Source: Desulfuribacillus stibiiarsenatis (GTDB lineage Bacteria > Bacillota > Bacilli > Desulfuribacillales > Desulfuribacillaceae). From it: DNA of 64,000 bases. Of this stretch, positions 27,419-36,864 are shown piece after piece. The notes beneath the pieces are model-generated. The model was not told where the DNA came from. It saw nothing but the letters and a program-made list of their open reading frames with translations, and did no database searches. Each line of letters starts with the position of its first letter. Within the stretch, counting starts at the first letter, position 1. The stretch spans positions 1-64,000 of the forward strand of contig NZ_MJAT01000022.1 in the NCBI RefSeq assembly GCF_001742305.1, read 5' to 3'. The translations under genes were made by a program, and so were the position numbers.

Positions 27419-29938
27419 TTAATCCATATAAAAAATCACAAGATATAGCGGCTCATCGTCTATTTGTATAGCTACAGTAGGTGGATGATTTAGTACGCCC
27501 CCCGTATTCAAGATGACATCTGTGCCTGATAGTGTATAAGTGTCAGTCGCTAAGGTAGCTCCAGGTGCAATCGTTAGAGTGATGATGGCATTTGCTGTAT
27601 CGTCAATATTGCCAGCTTGTATTGCAGAAATCGTCACATTGGATGGGGGATTACCAACTGAATTCTCGAATGTCCAATTTCCAATTGTGCTGTCTAGCTG
27701 CATATAAGGAAGTTTTAGCATAATGTTTTTCGTTGTGACGTCAGTTGTAACGGAACTGCTAAGTTCAAATTCTATTATAATGCTTTGAGGTGTTGTAGTA
27801 TTTTCCGTTATATCCGATTCTAAAAACAAGTCACTTATCGATGTCATGTAATATGGGAATGAATTTACTGTGCCGTGATTGATTTGCATCGTAAAGGAAC
27901 TTTGTATTACATCAGATGTTCCGGTTATACCATCAGAATGACGTAATAAATACCTGCCTGATGGCAGTATTTCATTTTCGTTAATTGTTATAATAAGCGT
28001 TGCTCCAGAGGAAACAGCTACAGATGCGATTGTTTCTGGATAGTAATTAGGATCATCTAAAGATTCAATATACCATCGATTTTCATTATATGGATCTGGT
28101 ACCTGGTTTAATATTAAATCTGCAAACGTCAATGTTATGGCTGCTGGTGTTGAAGAAACCTCTACAGGCGAGTCTAATTCAAATACAATTGCTCCTGACT
28201 GATTCGAAGAGAAATCTTTCGTTAGAGGTTTGTTATAGTTTGTTATATCAGAATAGGGCTGATAATCGCTCCATAAAGCAGCATTGCTGATTTCGGGATT
28301 GGCGAAAATTGTATGAATGGTGTAGGTAATCGTTTGTGTTCCATCTCCTGAGGTGACGATAATTGTATCACCTGATTGGACGGGATCTTGAACACTATCA
28401 ATATCCCAGGAAGAATAACTAGACCTTAAGAGAATATTGTATAGAAAAGTTGTTCTATCAGTACCGTAAGGAACGTTAGAGATTGTTCCGATAGATCCAT
28501 ATTCTGCAATTGAATAATCATTAATAGAGAAAATGGTTGCATCATTTGCGTAATGAAGTGTGATGTAATACCCTTTAAGAGTAATGCCATCAGTACCCAA
28601 GACGAATAGAAAATCATGCAATTGTAGAGTGTCACTGTCGGACTTTCCAGGTAATGAAGTTATGCTATTTACCGTTGGCGTACCAGTGATATCCGATGAG
28701 TTGGTTATCTTCCACCATTGCGCATTTGCAGGTAAGTTTAAATCACTAAGAAAACTACCTACTGTTAATGATTCTGTAATTGTCCCCATACTGCTATAAA
28801 TGCGATTGTCTGTGATGGATAACGAAGTTGGATGACTTAATATATCATAAAACACCGCACCTGGACCGTACTCCTTTGAAGTCAAATGAATACTTTGCAC
28901 AGGTGGCGGTTGTGTAGGTGTAGAGGAGTCATCATTGTTAGAGCTTCCCCCCCCGCCACTAGATGCAGGTTGGCTTGGCTGCGTTTGTCCTGGCACTGTG
29001 GGTAAAGTTGGCTCACCGGTTGTTGATGGTGTAATTGCTATAATTTCACTATTAGTACTAGACTGGGCCTGCGTAAATTCATCAGGTGCTGGTGGTCTTG
29101 CAGCTTCTTCTTGTTGTTTTTGTTCGATAGTTTGTTGTATTACTTGTTGTACAGTTTCTCGTAGTGTCTGAGGAATGAGTTGTGGCTGAGACTGTGAGAG
29201 TTCCTGAATACGCTCTAAGAAGGCTACTTCTAAGCCCTGTAAGCTTAAAGGCTGTGGAGGTGCCTGAAGCTCCTGTGCTGTTGTCCTCTCTGTAAATGAA
29301 ACCTGTTGTAAAGCTTGTACAACAAAGCTTACTGTATTTGTATTAGGTGGAGGTGTTTGCGAAGCACTAGGAGCACTTGGTGGTGGAGGAGTAGGTGGGA
29401 TACTTGATACTGCAGCAGTTACCTCTACAACACCTGTGATAACACGGACATCAATTACGCCATTGTTATATTGAGTGAAAAATTCTGTGCCTCGCACACC
29501 CATTACGGCAGTTGGCGTCTTGATTTCATAGCGGGAATTATTCGCTAGAGGGTTTTTCACAGTGCTACCAACTCCGCCGGCTTGTATAGATATTGATGTC
29601 TGCTGTGAATTATTAACTCCACGCAACTCTGATAGATAAATTCGAGAATTTTCTGCAAGAGTTACAATGATAGAATTCTCTAATTCAACCTTCGCAGATG
29701 CACCTTTACCAGTAATGATGCGGTCACCCTCTGTGAGACGCATGTTAAGAAAGGCCTTAATCGGCTTGTCTCCACCACCTCGTAATACTTGAACATCGCC
29801 TTTGATTTCAATCATCTTACCGCTAGTAACGTTTGCGAGAACATGGCCGATGGGCATAAGAACACTACTAAACATTACAATAGCCATAAATAATATCATA
29901 TGTTTTCTAAAACTCTTCATTGGATAGATTAAAGCCAA
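27419..29938 (-). CDS. Large secreted FecR-domain surface protein
   Basis: The 839-residue protein has a signal peptide (about 1-35) and a FecR domain (about 40-175: IEIKGDVQVLRGGGDKPIKAF ... LTEGDRIITGKGASAKVEL ... TAVMGVRGTEFF). A Pro/Gln-rich, coiled region with SSGGGGSSNNDDSSTPTQPPP follows (about 180-345), then beta-rich repeats of Ig/cadherin-like type to the end. TTG start follows AAAGGAGG by 7 bp. Stand-alone FecR domains at the cell surface are commonly encoded beside CHASE2 cyclases, as here. It is the last gene of the four-gene minus-strand unit, 59 bp after the cyclase. Ligand unknown. Confidence 0.82.
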   Translation of the reverse strand: MALIYPMKSFRKHMILFMAIVMFSSVLMPIGHVLANVTSGKMIEIKGDVQVLRGGGDKPIKAFLNMRLTEGDRIITGKGASAKVELENSIIVTLAENSRIYLSELRGVNNSQQTSISIQAGGVGSTVKNPLANNSRYEIKTPTAVMGVRGTEFFTQYNNGVIDVRVITGVVEVTAAVSSIPPTPPPPSAPSASQTPPPNTNTVSFVVQALQQVSFTERTTAQELQAPPQPLSLQGLEVAFLERIQELSQSQPQLIPQTLRETVQQVIQQTIEQKQQEEAARPPAPDEFTQAQSSTNSEIIAITPSTTGEPTLPTVPGQTQPSQPASSGGGGSSNNDDSSTPTQPPPVQSIHLTSKEYGPGAVFYDILSHPTSLSITDNRIYSSMGTITESLTVGSFLSDLNLPANAQWWKITNSSDITGTPTVNSITSLPGKSDSDTLQLHDFLFVLGTDGITLKGYYITLHYANDATIFSINDYSIAEYGSIGTISNVPYGTDRTTFLYNILLRSSYSSWDIDSVQDPVQSGDTIIVTSGDGTQTITYTIHTIFANPEISNAALWSDYQPYSDITNYNKPLTKDFSSNQSGAIVFELDSPVEVSSTPAAITLTFADLILNQVPDPYNENRWYIESLDDPNYYPETIASVAVSSGATLIITINENEILPSGRYLLRHSDGITGTSDVIQSSFTMQINHGTVNSFPYYMTSISDLFLESDITENTTTPQSIIIEFELSSSVTTDVTTKNIMLKLPYMQLDSTIGNWTFENSVGNPPSNVTISAIQAGNIDDTANAIITLTIAPGATLATDTYTLSGTDVILNTGGVLNHPPTVAIQIDDEPLYLVIFYMD

Positions 29939-29997
29939 TATAATACCTCCTTTGCCCTGAATGGGTCTTATATTATATAGGTATATCTAGATATTGT

Positions 29998-31779
29998 TTA
30001 AGACGATGGTTTATCCATATTCCGCACATGATCTACTTGATACACTTGTATCCCTTGGGTCTTTCCTTTTACTTGGAAGACTCCTAAATCTGTTACTTCA
30101 ACGTGTTCTTTAACATATTGATAAATGGCATCACTAATTAGAATTTGCCCTGGCTTTGAGTTACTTTCTAGTCTGGCTGCAGTATTTACCGTATCGCCGA
30201 TAGCGGTATAGTCCATACGGAAATGAGCACCGATATTCCCGATGACGGCAGGTCCTGTGTGAATACCGATACCGAAACGGACACTACGACCAAATCGTTT
30301 CTGTAAATCTTCTTGGAGTGGTTTAGAACCTTCGTACATAGCCCATGCGGCCTGCACAGCTCGCAATTGATGCTGTTTCACATCGAAAGGCGCGTTGAAA
30401 ATCGCCATTGTAGCATCACCGATAAATTTATCTAAGGTACCGTCGTAGTCAAAAATCGATTGAGCACACAAGGTTAAGTATTCGTTCAAAATCGATACAA
30501 CCTCTTCCGGTTGGGCAGCTTCAGAGAGGGGTGTAAATCCACGAATATCGACAAATAAACAACTGATTTCTCTTCGGATTCCTCCGAGCTTTAAACCATC
30601 TTCGCCTTCTGCTAAAATCTTACCGACAATTTGTGGTGCAACGTACTTGCCAAATACGTCTGTAATGCGTTTCTTTTCTAACTGTTCAGCAATAAACTGA
30701 TGACCAAGGGCAACTACATATTGGGAAGTGATAAATAATGTCTGATAGATTATGCTCATCACAAAACCATTTTTATAAGCAACTATACACCCGAATATGT
30801 ATCCAGCAAATATCATAATAAGAGCAATAGCGCTAATGCCTGGTCGAAAACGATAAAATATTATGAATCCCAGTAAACCTAACAGAATCATAATGATAAC
30901 TTGAAAAGTCAATGGAACATCTTGATAGAATTCTTGATGTAGGAATTGTTGAATAATATTCGAATGTATCTCAATTCCAAACATCGGAACCTGGGGTGCT
31001 ATTGGTGTGAAATAGTAATCATCAATACCGACAGTATACGTACCGACAAGCACGATTTTATCTCGGAAGTATTCAGCAGGAATTTCGCCTGTTAACACCA
31101 GGTGATAAGGTATACTTTCTATTGACATGGGTTCACCATAATATTTAATGATTGGACGACTCCAATAATCTAAGGGGATATTGTCAATTTGTAGTGGAGT
31201 TTTTTCGAACTTAGATGCGTACATCTGATAGATTTGCCATGCAAAACTATCAACAATGTCACCCTCATAGTTAAATTGTAGAACGGTTCTGCGCACAAGA
31301 CCGTCGTTATCTAATACGGTATTTATGTGTCCGATTGTAGATGCTTCCTTTAATTCGCGGAAAGGTAAGGAGAGTTGTTTTGCCTGTAGCATACCGCGTT
31401 TCGACGACTGATCAAAGCTTCCATAGGCAGGTAGCACCACGTTACCTGCCTCTTTGACCTGTGACAAGAAATATTCATCATCCGCAGGATTAAGTGACGG
31501 TTCCGCGAAGATAAGATCAAATCCTACAACGGCAGGATTGCCCTCTGATAGCACACGAAGCAATTCTCCGTGGTAATCCCGAGGCCATGGCCAGCGTCCG
31601 AGCACTTCAAGGCTTTCATCCTCTATCGCAATAATAACGATGCGCGGATCTGTTGGAGCAGGCTTCTGGTATAAGGAATCCTGCAAGCGGTAGTCTTGAA
31701 TTTCAAAGGTATGTGCTAAGAAAAAGCCAATAAATAAAACCAATAATGCACTATGAATGATATATGACCACTTTTTCAG
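29998..31779 (-). CDS. CHASE2-sensor class III adenylate/guanylate cyclase
   Basis: The protein (about 593 residues) has one N-terminal membrane helix, an extracytoplasmic CHASE2 sensor (about 30-290: DPRIVIIAIEDESLEVLGRWPWPR ... IVLVGTYTVGIDDYYFTP), three membrane helices and a class III cyclase domain (about 410-575). The two metal-binding aspartates are in CLFVDIRGF and DKFIGDATM. It makes cAMP or cGMP upon an external signal. The ribosome site AGGAGG overlaps the first possible GTG (31788), so initiation is more likely at CTG 31777-31779, spaced 8 bp. The frame overlaps the preceding MBL gene by 29 bp. Confidence 0.88.
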   Translation of the reverse strand: MKKWSYIIHSALLVLFIGFFLAHTFEIQDYRLQDSLYQKPAPTDPRIVIIAIEDESLEVLGRWPWPRDYHGELLRVLSEGNPAVVGFDLIFAEPSLNPADDEYFLSQVKEAGNVVLPAYGSFDQSSKRGMLQAKQLSLPFRELKEASTIGHINTVLDNDGLVRRTVLQFNYEGDIVDSFAWQIYQMYASKFEKTPLQIDNIPLDYWSRPIIKYYGEPMSIESIPYHLVLTGEIPAEYFRDKIVLVGTYTVGIDDYYFTPIAPQVPMFGIEIHSNIIQQFLHQEFYQDVPLTFQVIIMILLGLLGFIIFYRFRPGISAIALIMIFAGYIFGCIVAYKNGFVMSIIYQTLFITSQYVVALGHQFIAEQLEKKRITDVFGKYVAPQIVGKILAEGEDGLKLGGIRREISCLFVDIRGFTPLSEAAQPEEVVSILNEYLTLCAQSIFDYDGTLDKFIGDATMAIFNAPFDVKQHQLRAVQAAWAMYEGSKPLQEDLQKRFGRSVRFGIGIHTGPAVIGNIGAHFRMDYTAIGDTVNTAARLESNSKPGQILISDAIYQYVKEHVEVTDLGVFQVKGKTQGIQVYQVDHVRNMDKPSS

Positions 31780-32692
31780 TCTTGTCACCTCCTATAAATA
31801 CTGTCATTCCTTCCCTTGCAGCTATGGATTTTGAAAAAGCCTTCTTTGCTGCTTGCTCTATGAGGCTTTGTTGGTTATCTGTACGGTTTTCTTTATGATG
31901 GAACAGCGCAAGGCACTCTACATTAGCAATATGGCTTAAACGGACCCCTTCCTCCCAAGTAGAATGACCCCATTTATATTTAGGGAATCCATCTAGTACT
32001 CCTGTATATTCGTCATTGGTATAATGGCAATCGTATATAAACAGATTGGTGTCTTTGATGAAATTAACGAACTGTTGCTCCTGATCACCTGTTATATGTT
32101 CAGTATCCGTGCAATAGACGATAGAATATTGTTTGTATTGCAGTTTGTAGGCTAAGCATCCATTGGGATGATTGACGGCAAAAGTAGTAACGGTAATTCC
32201 ATCTCCTAAGTCAACGGTCTGATTTGCTGTAATTTCGTTAAATGATATAGAGGACTTCATCAGTCTCATCGTAATCGGGAAATGTGGGGACTGCATTTGC
32301 ATTTCAATAATTTCCTTCAATGACAAATCATTTTTTGACTCTCCATAGAAACGGAACGTATTAAGGGGACTATATAATGGTTGAAAAAAGGGAATCCCCT
32401 GGATGTGATCCCAGTGTAAATGTGAAAAAAACACGTCGGCATTGATGCTCTTGTGATGCTTATTCAACTCATCATCACGTTCAACGGGTTTATGGAAACG
32501 CATCAATTGATTACCAAACTCTACAATTCCTGTTCCGGCATCAAATAGTATGGTACGATTATTAATTTGGGCTTGTATACAAGAAGTATTACCACCATAC
32601 AACATAGTATCTTTTCCAGGAGTAGGTTTAGATCCACGCACCCCCCAAAAGGTTACCTGGATTAAATCCGTTGTGTGTTCCGTATTAGACAT
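31751..32692 (-). CDS. Metallo-beta-lactamase-fold hydrolase, probable cyclic-nucleotide phosphodiesterase
   Basis: The 313-residue cytoplasmic protein carries the motif FWGVRGSKPTPG ... YGGNTSC near the N-terminus and the metal site HLHWDH (H91, H93, D95, H96), with further ligand candidates at DCHY and LFHHKEN. This subfamily is often annotated as class II cAMP-phosphodiesterase-like and is found with cyclic-nucleotide modules. Position next to the CHASE2 cyclase supports a role in degrading the same messenger, but this is inference. Start 32692 has TGGAGG 8 bp upstream; the longer frame to 32716 does not. Confidence 0.8.
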   Translation of the reverse strand: MSNTEHTTDLIQVTFWGVRGSKPTPGKDTMLYGGNTSCIQAQINNRTILFDAGTGIVEFGNQLMRFHKPVERDDELNKHHKSINADVFFSHLHWDHIQGIPFFQPLYSPLNTFRFYGESKNDLSLKEIIEMQMQSPHFPITMRLMKSSISFNEITANQTVDLGDGITVTTFAVNHPNGCLAYKLQYKQYSIVYCTDTEHITGDQEQQFVNFIKDTNLFIYDCHYTNDEYTGVLDGFPKYKWGHSTWEEGVRLSHIANVECLALFHHKENRTDNQQSLIEQAAKKAFSKSIAAREGMTVFIGGDKTEKVVIYHS

Positions 32693-32693
32693 T

Positions 32694-34154
32694 TTATTTT
32701 CCTCCAGAGGTCTCAATTACTACTGCACGATGTTCGGCAACCCAGTCCACACTAAATCCTAGATTTTCAGCTAATGTACGTAATTGCACCATAGAACGAC
32801 CTTGCTGCACATAAAAATCTCCCGTAGTTTCAAAAAATTCTACTATTTTCCCATTTTTCGAAACAATTACCGCCTTGCGCGTATTATCCCAGGATACATC
32901 TGCTCCCCACTGTTCAGCAATGAAGCGTACAGGTACTCTTGTACGGCCTTCTACTATTACTGGCTGAACATCAGGAAACTTTAACTCAGAACCATCTATA
33001 TAAACTGGTAATTGTGATTTTTTCAATGCAAAATCAATTGCCGGACGAAGCATTTCATTCGTCACAGGAATAGAAACAATACGATTATTCCAATAATCGG
33101 CGATATATAGCGTATCTGAAACACAATGAATTCCAAACGGTCCATCAAATCGGATTATATTCTTTTGGTCCCAGTCGGAACCGCTAACACCAGCCCCAGC
33201 TACAGTAAATACTCTGCCTTCAGGGGAAACAGCTTTGATTGAATGATTCCATGCATCAGCAATGAAAAAATACCCTTCTGTGCTGTAAGTAATCCCTTTA
33301 GGAAAGTTCAATCTAGCATTCTTGCCTAAACCGTCGATATTACCGCCAACCCAATAATTGGTTTCCTTATCAATCTCAGAAACGGAACCAGCTACTAGCT
33401 CTACTCTTCCATGATTCACTCGCTTAATCTGATGATCGGCACTACTGACGATATATAATACATCGTCTTTATCAAAGGCAATGCCTGCAGGCTCATTTAA
33501 TATAGTAGAATCATTCGGAGAGCCAACGTAAGTCGTAACAGTTCCTTCTCGATCAATTTTGCGGATGGAATGATTCAAGGTATCACTAACAAAGATTTCT
33601 CCTGTAGAGTTAATAGCGATTGAAGAAGGATTATTAAATAATGCTTGGATACCGTTATCATTTTTATAACCTGGAGTTCCATTCCCTGCGACGGTATATA
33701 CTTTTCCATCATAAACCTTACGAATTGCATGATTCCCAGTATCTGCAATGAAGATTGCACCGTTTGGAGCGACTGCTATACCTCTAGGGCGATTAAACAT
33801 TGCTTTAGCGGCATCGCCATCACGGTGGCCGCCAGCAGGAAATCCAAAACGGTCAACAAGTTCAGAGTTACCGGCTAAAGTGGCAACTCTTTTAGCAGCT
33901 ATATCTAGTGTTCGTATTCTATGATTCTGATTATCTACTATGTACAGGACGTCCTTAGAAGGAGAACTAGCTAAGCCATAAGGAAACCGGAATTCAGCAT
34001 TCGTATAATCCCCATCCTGGTATGAAAAGTCACCAGTTCCGATAATTAAGGCAGTTTTCTCTTGGGCAGATATTCCTAATGAACTAACGAATAAAAGCAT
34101 TAAAAGCGACACAATGAACAATAGTTTATTTTCTTGAACTAATTTCTTTGTCAT
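32694..34154 (-). CDS. Secreted NHL-repeat beta-propeller with copper amine oxidase N-terminal domain
   Basis: The 486-residue protein has a signal peptide (about 1-30), six or so NHL repeats (about 45-370; repeated NHxIRK and IAxAPNGxIFIADTGNHAIRK-like units) forming a beta-propeller, and a C-terminal copper amine oxidase N-domain (about 385-483: VEGRTRVPVRFIAEQWGADV). NHL propellers bind proteins or ligands. It is the first gene of the four-gene minus-strand unit and ends 1 bp before the MBL start codon. Its exported nature suggests it presents or modifies the signal sensed by CHASE2 or FecR. Confidence 0.85.
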   Translation of the reverse strand: MTKKLVQENKLLFIVSLLMLLFVSSLGISAQEKTALIIGTGDFSYQDGDYTNAEFRFPYGLASSPSKDVLYIVDNQNHRIRTLDIAAKRVATLAGNSELVDRFGFPAGGHRDGDAAKAMFNRPRGIAVAPNGAIFIADTGNHAIRKVYDGKVYTVAGNGTPGYKNDNGIQALFNNPSSIAINSTGEIFVSDTLNHSIRKIDREGTVTTYVGSPNDSTILNEPAGIAFDKDDVLYIVSSADHQIKRVNHGRVELVAGSVSEIDKETNYWVGGNIDGLGKNARLNFPKGITYSTEGYFFIADAWNHSIKAVSPEGRVFTVAGAGVSGSDWDQKNIIRFDGPFGIHCVSDTLYIADYWNNRIVSIPVTNEMLRPAIDFALKKSQLPVYIDGSELKFPDVQPVIVEGRTRVPVRFIAEQWGADVSWDNTRKAVIVSKNGKIVEFFETTGDFYVQQGRSMVQLRTLAENLGFSVDWVAEHRAVVIETSGGK

Positions 34155-34346
34155 AACGGTAGACTCAACTCCTATAGGATTGTTTAAAATACAAATTATC
34201 AGAATATTTAGTATTATCTTGTGATTATATCAGTAATAGAATATTATTTTAATAGGAAAATAAGGTAAATTTAAAAGAGTTATAGGACGTAATGATTATT
34301 TTAATAGAAACATTCTTATAGTAGAGTATACAAAGAGGTGATACGC

Positions 34347-35519
34347 TTGTTAGACCATGATATTCAAATTAAGCCAAAACTAAAAAAAGAGTTAAACTCT
34401 GATGAAATGCTTAAGCTTATCTTTGATTATGCTAGTAAAATAGCAAATGAGTCAAGACTCGATAATCTATTACAATTAATGACTGACCTTGGACGGGAAA
34501 TTGTCGTAGCCGATCGTTGTACGATTTGGTTGCTCGATCATGAAACGAATGAGCTATGGACGAAGGTAGCACACGGCATTCAGGAGATTCGTATTCCTGC
34601 GAGCACTGGAGTAGTAGGACATGTAGTGCAAACCGAAAAACCGTATTTTACAGATGATGCATACACGGACCCGAACTTTAACCAGAATGTTGACAAACAA
34701 ACCGGATATCGAACCAAGGCGATGTTGGCACTACCTTTATATAATAATGAAGGACAAATTTTAGGGGCTTACCAAACAGTAAACAAGTTGACAAAGGAAC
34801 AGGTTTTTTCTCAGAAAGATATTGATAACTTGAAAATGGTAGCTTCTTACTCAGAGAAATCGCTCGTCAATGCATTATTAAATGAAGAAATAGAAAAAAC
34901 GCAAAAAGAAATTATCTTCTTAATGGCTGAAATCGGTGAAAGCCGTTCAAAGGAAACAGGAAATCACGTCAAGCGAGTTGCTGAGTACTCAAAAGAGTTA
35001 GCTCTATTGTATGGGATGAGCGAAGAAGAAGCAGAACTGATTAAGATGGCATCGCCAATGCACGATATTGGGAAGGTTGCCATACCCGATGCAGTGTTGA
35101 AAAAGCCAGGAAAACTTACGGATGAAGAGTTTGACATTATGAAAAGTCACTCAGACATTGGATATCAATTACTAGCGCACTCCAATCGTAAGATATTAAA
35201 AGCTTCCGCAATCATTGCTCATCAACACCATGAAAAATGGAATGGCAAAGGTTACCCAAATGGCCTTAAAGGGGAGGAAATACATATATATGGTAGAATC
35301 AGCGCCATAGGAGATGTATTTGACGCCCTTGCTAGCGATAGATGCTATAAGCCAGCTTGGGAGCTAGATCGTGTATATAACCTTTTTAAGGAAGAAAGCG
35401 GAGAGCACTTCGATCCTAAATTGACCCAATTATTCATTGATAACTTCGATAAATTTGTGGAAATTAAAGAGCGATATAAGGATGAAGATACTACTGCTAC
35501 ATTGGAAAAGGCGACCTAA
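34347..35519 (+). CDS. GAF-HD-GYP c-di-GMP phosphodiesterase
   Basis: The 390-residue soluble protein has an N-terminal GAF domain (about 15-185) and a C-terminal HD-GYP domain (about 195-375). The HD pair is in MHDIGKVAIP; the HHEKWNGKGYP motif is close to the consensus HHExxDGxGYP with Asp replaced by Asn. HD-GYP enzymes linearise c-di-GMP or related dinucleotides. TTG at 34347 is the likely start because AGAGG lies 8 bp upstream and the GTG at 34338 is inside that site. It is divergent from the FecR/CHASE2 unit. Confidence 0.88.
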   Translation: MLDHDIQIKPKLKKELNSDEMLKLIFDYASKIANESRLDNLLQLMTDLGREIVVADRCTIWLLDHETNELWTKVAHGIQEIRIPASTGVVGHVVQTEKPYFTDDAYTDPNFNQNVDKQTGYRTKAMLALPLYNNEGQILGAYQTVNKLTKEQVFSQKDIDNLKMVASYSEKSLVNALLNEEIEKTQKEIIFLMAEIGESRSKETGNHVKRVAEYSKELALLYGMSEEEAELIKMASPMHDIGKVAIPDAVLKKPGKLTDEEFDIMKSHSDIGYQLLAHSNRKILKASAIIAHQHHEKWNGKGYPNGLKGEEIHIYGRISAIGDVFDALASDRCYKPAWELDRVYNLFKEESGEHFDPKLTQLFIDNFDKFVEIKERYKDEDTTATLEKAT

Positions 35520-35532
35520 TATAGGTCGCCTT
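35508..35532 (+). terminator. Hairpin at the end of the GAF-HD-GYP gene
   Basis: AAGGCGACCT pairs perfectly with AGGTCGCCTT around AATAT and contains the stop codon. There is no T run, so it may act as an mRNA-end stabiliser or weak terminator. Confidence 0.6.
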
Positions 35533-35882
35533 AAAGTGTAATAATTGCCGCGATACTTTACTTTATGCTTTTGAAAAACAAATTAAACGATGTAAGCCCT
35601 ACCTCTCAAACATTCTTACGGCTCCAAAGCCGATCCAGGTGAATAATTATCAAATTGAACATGGTGGTAAAATACATTATTACGTGAGTACTTGTTTGTG
35701 CACACCGAACAAATATAGCACTAATGATAAATTATACCATAAACTTATAATAAGTCAAATCAGGTAAGAATTTAGGTCAATTTCTTAAAGTTTAGTTAAG
35801 TGAAATTAAGTAAAGTTGTAAACACAAGTTTAATATAATGATAATATTAGTAAAAAGAAACAATATACTTTGATATAATCGA
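35533..35882. other. Intergenic region before the DUF975 gene
   Basis: AT-rich spacer. One plus-strand frame (35523-35762) stays open for about 80 codons and reads LKCNNCRDTLLYAF..., but it has no start codon or ribosome site and no recognised family. No RNA motif was identified. Confidence 0.4.
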
Positions 35883-35947
35883 GACATGAACGAAAGACAT
35901 GAACGAAAGACATGAACGAAAGACATGAACGAAAGACATGAACGAAG
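35883..35947 (+). repeat. Five tandem copies of a 13-bp unit abutting a promoter
   Basis: GACATGAACGAAA is repeated exactly four times from 35883, with a fifth copy differing only in its last base. The array stops immediately before the -35 box at 35948. The unit length is not a multiple of three and no gene uses it. Confidence 0.95.
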
Positions 35948-35976
35948 TTGAGAAACTATACTATAAAGTATATAAA
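35948..35976 (+). promoter_or_regulatory. Promoter of the DUF975 gene
   Basis: TTGAGA (35948-35953) and TATAAA (35971-35976) are 17 bp apart, 28 bp before the ATG. The 13-bp tandem array touches its upstream edge, a position for an activator or repressor. Confidence 0.65.
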
Positions 35977-36004
35977 AAAATAATACAAAGTAGGATGTGG
36001 GATT

Positions 36005-36634
36005 ATGAAGGTTAATGCGGAGCTTAAAGTTCAAGCGAAAAACAGTTTAGAAGGAAATTGGGGATTGGCAACCGGGGTAGTGGTAGTTGTCTGGTTATTA
36101 ACGGCTGCTTTCATAGGAGATAATGCGAACCACTCTGATGGTGATTTTGCAAGTTTTATGTCATTGGTGAGTTTGTTACTATCCGGGCCCTTAACGTTCG
36201 GACTAAAGACAATCTATCTTAAATTTATTCGTAGACAAGAAGCGAGCTTTCCGAATATATTCGAAGGATTTACGTACTTTATTCAAACGTTCATATTGCA
36301 CATTCTGAAGACTATATTCATCGTCTTGTGGTTATTGCTTCTGATTATTCCTGGTATTATAGCGATCCTGAGATATTCTATGGCATACTATATTATGGTA
36401 GACAATCCTGGCATTGGAGGATATGAGGCAATTCGTAGAAGTAAGGAAATGATGAAAGGGCATAAAGGAAGACTATTTTATCTATGGCTAAGCTTTCTTG
36501 GATGGTTTTTGCTAGGGATTATCACATTCGGCATAGGGTTTCTATATGTGGCACCTTATTACGAGGCAACTTTAGCTGCCTTTTATCAAGATTTGAAGAA
36601 TCATAAAGATGATGATTGGGACGAATCATTTTAG
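36005..36634 (+). CDS. DUF975 family integral membrane protein
   Basis: The 209-residue protein has a short amphipathic N-terminus (ELKVQAKNSLEGNWGLA) and about four to five hydrophobic helices, with the family segment PNIFEGFTYF and YSMAYYIMVDNPGIGGYEAIRRSKEMMKGHKGRLF. DUF975 proteins are membrane proteins of unknown function in Firmicutes. ATG 36005 follows AGGATGTGGG. It is monocistronic, with an unusual tandem repeat array upstream of its promoter. Confidence 0.85.
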   Translation: MKVNAELKVQAKNSLEGNWGLATGVVVVVWLLTAAFIGDNANHSDGDFASFMSLVSLLLSGPLTFGLKTIYLKFIRRQEASFPNIFEGFTYFIQTFILHILKTIFIVLWLLLLIIPGIIAILRYSMAYYIMVDNPGIGGYEAIRRSKEMMKGHKGRLFYLWLSFLGWFLLGIITFGIGFLYVAPYYEATLAAFYQDLKNHKDDDWDESF

Positions 36635-36864
36635 TTTACAATCATTGCATAAATTAATATAGGCATAAATAATAAGAGTAAATATTAGGAGTAATTAATA
36701 GGCATAAAATAGAAGGATTTCACCATAAATATAGAAGGCAGTTCTTCTGTACTCCTGATTCGAGGATTGCAAATGACTGTCTTCTATTATTTTTACTAGA
36801 AAATAATCACTGAAAATGTAAGGTTTTATGACATGATTCTTTAAAATATGACAATTTCTTTGAA
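36635..36864. other. Intergenic region after DUF975, with long-range hairpin
   Basis: ATAGAAGGCAGT (about 36739-36750) can pair with ACTGTCTTCTAT (about 36774-36787) across a loop with a small inner stem (CTC/GAG), followed by a T-rich stretch; this is probably the DUF975 terminator. No gene is visible. Confidence 0.45.

Noticed and set aside
27419-29938. FecR as an anti-sigma regulator of iron transport.
   Set aside because: There is no ECF sigma factor or TonB receptor nearby and the protein is secreted; the domain is used here as a surface module.
35533-35700. c-di-GMP riboswitch, considered because of the many c-di-GMP genes nearby.
   Set aside because: The conserved GEMM core sequences were not found in this or the other spacers inspected.
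35523-35762. An 80-codon open frame reading LKCNNCRDTLLYAF.
   Set aside because: No start codon or ribosome site in frame and no recognised family; the Cys pair is insufficient evidence of a zinc protein.
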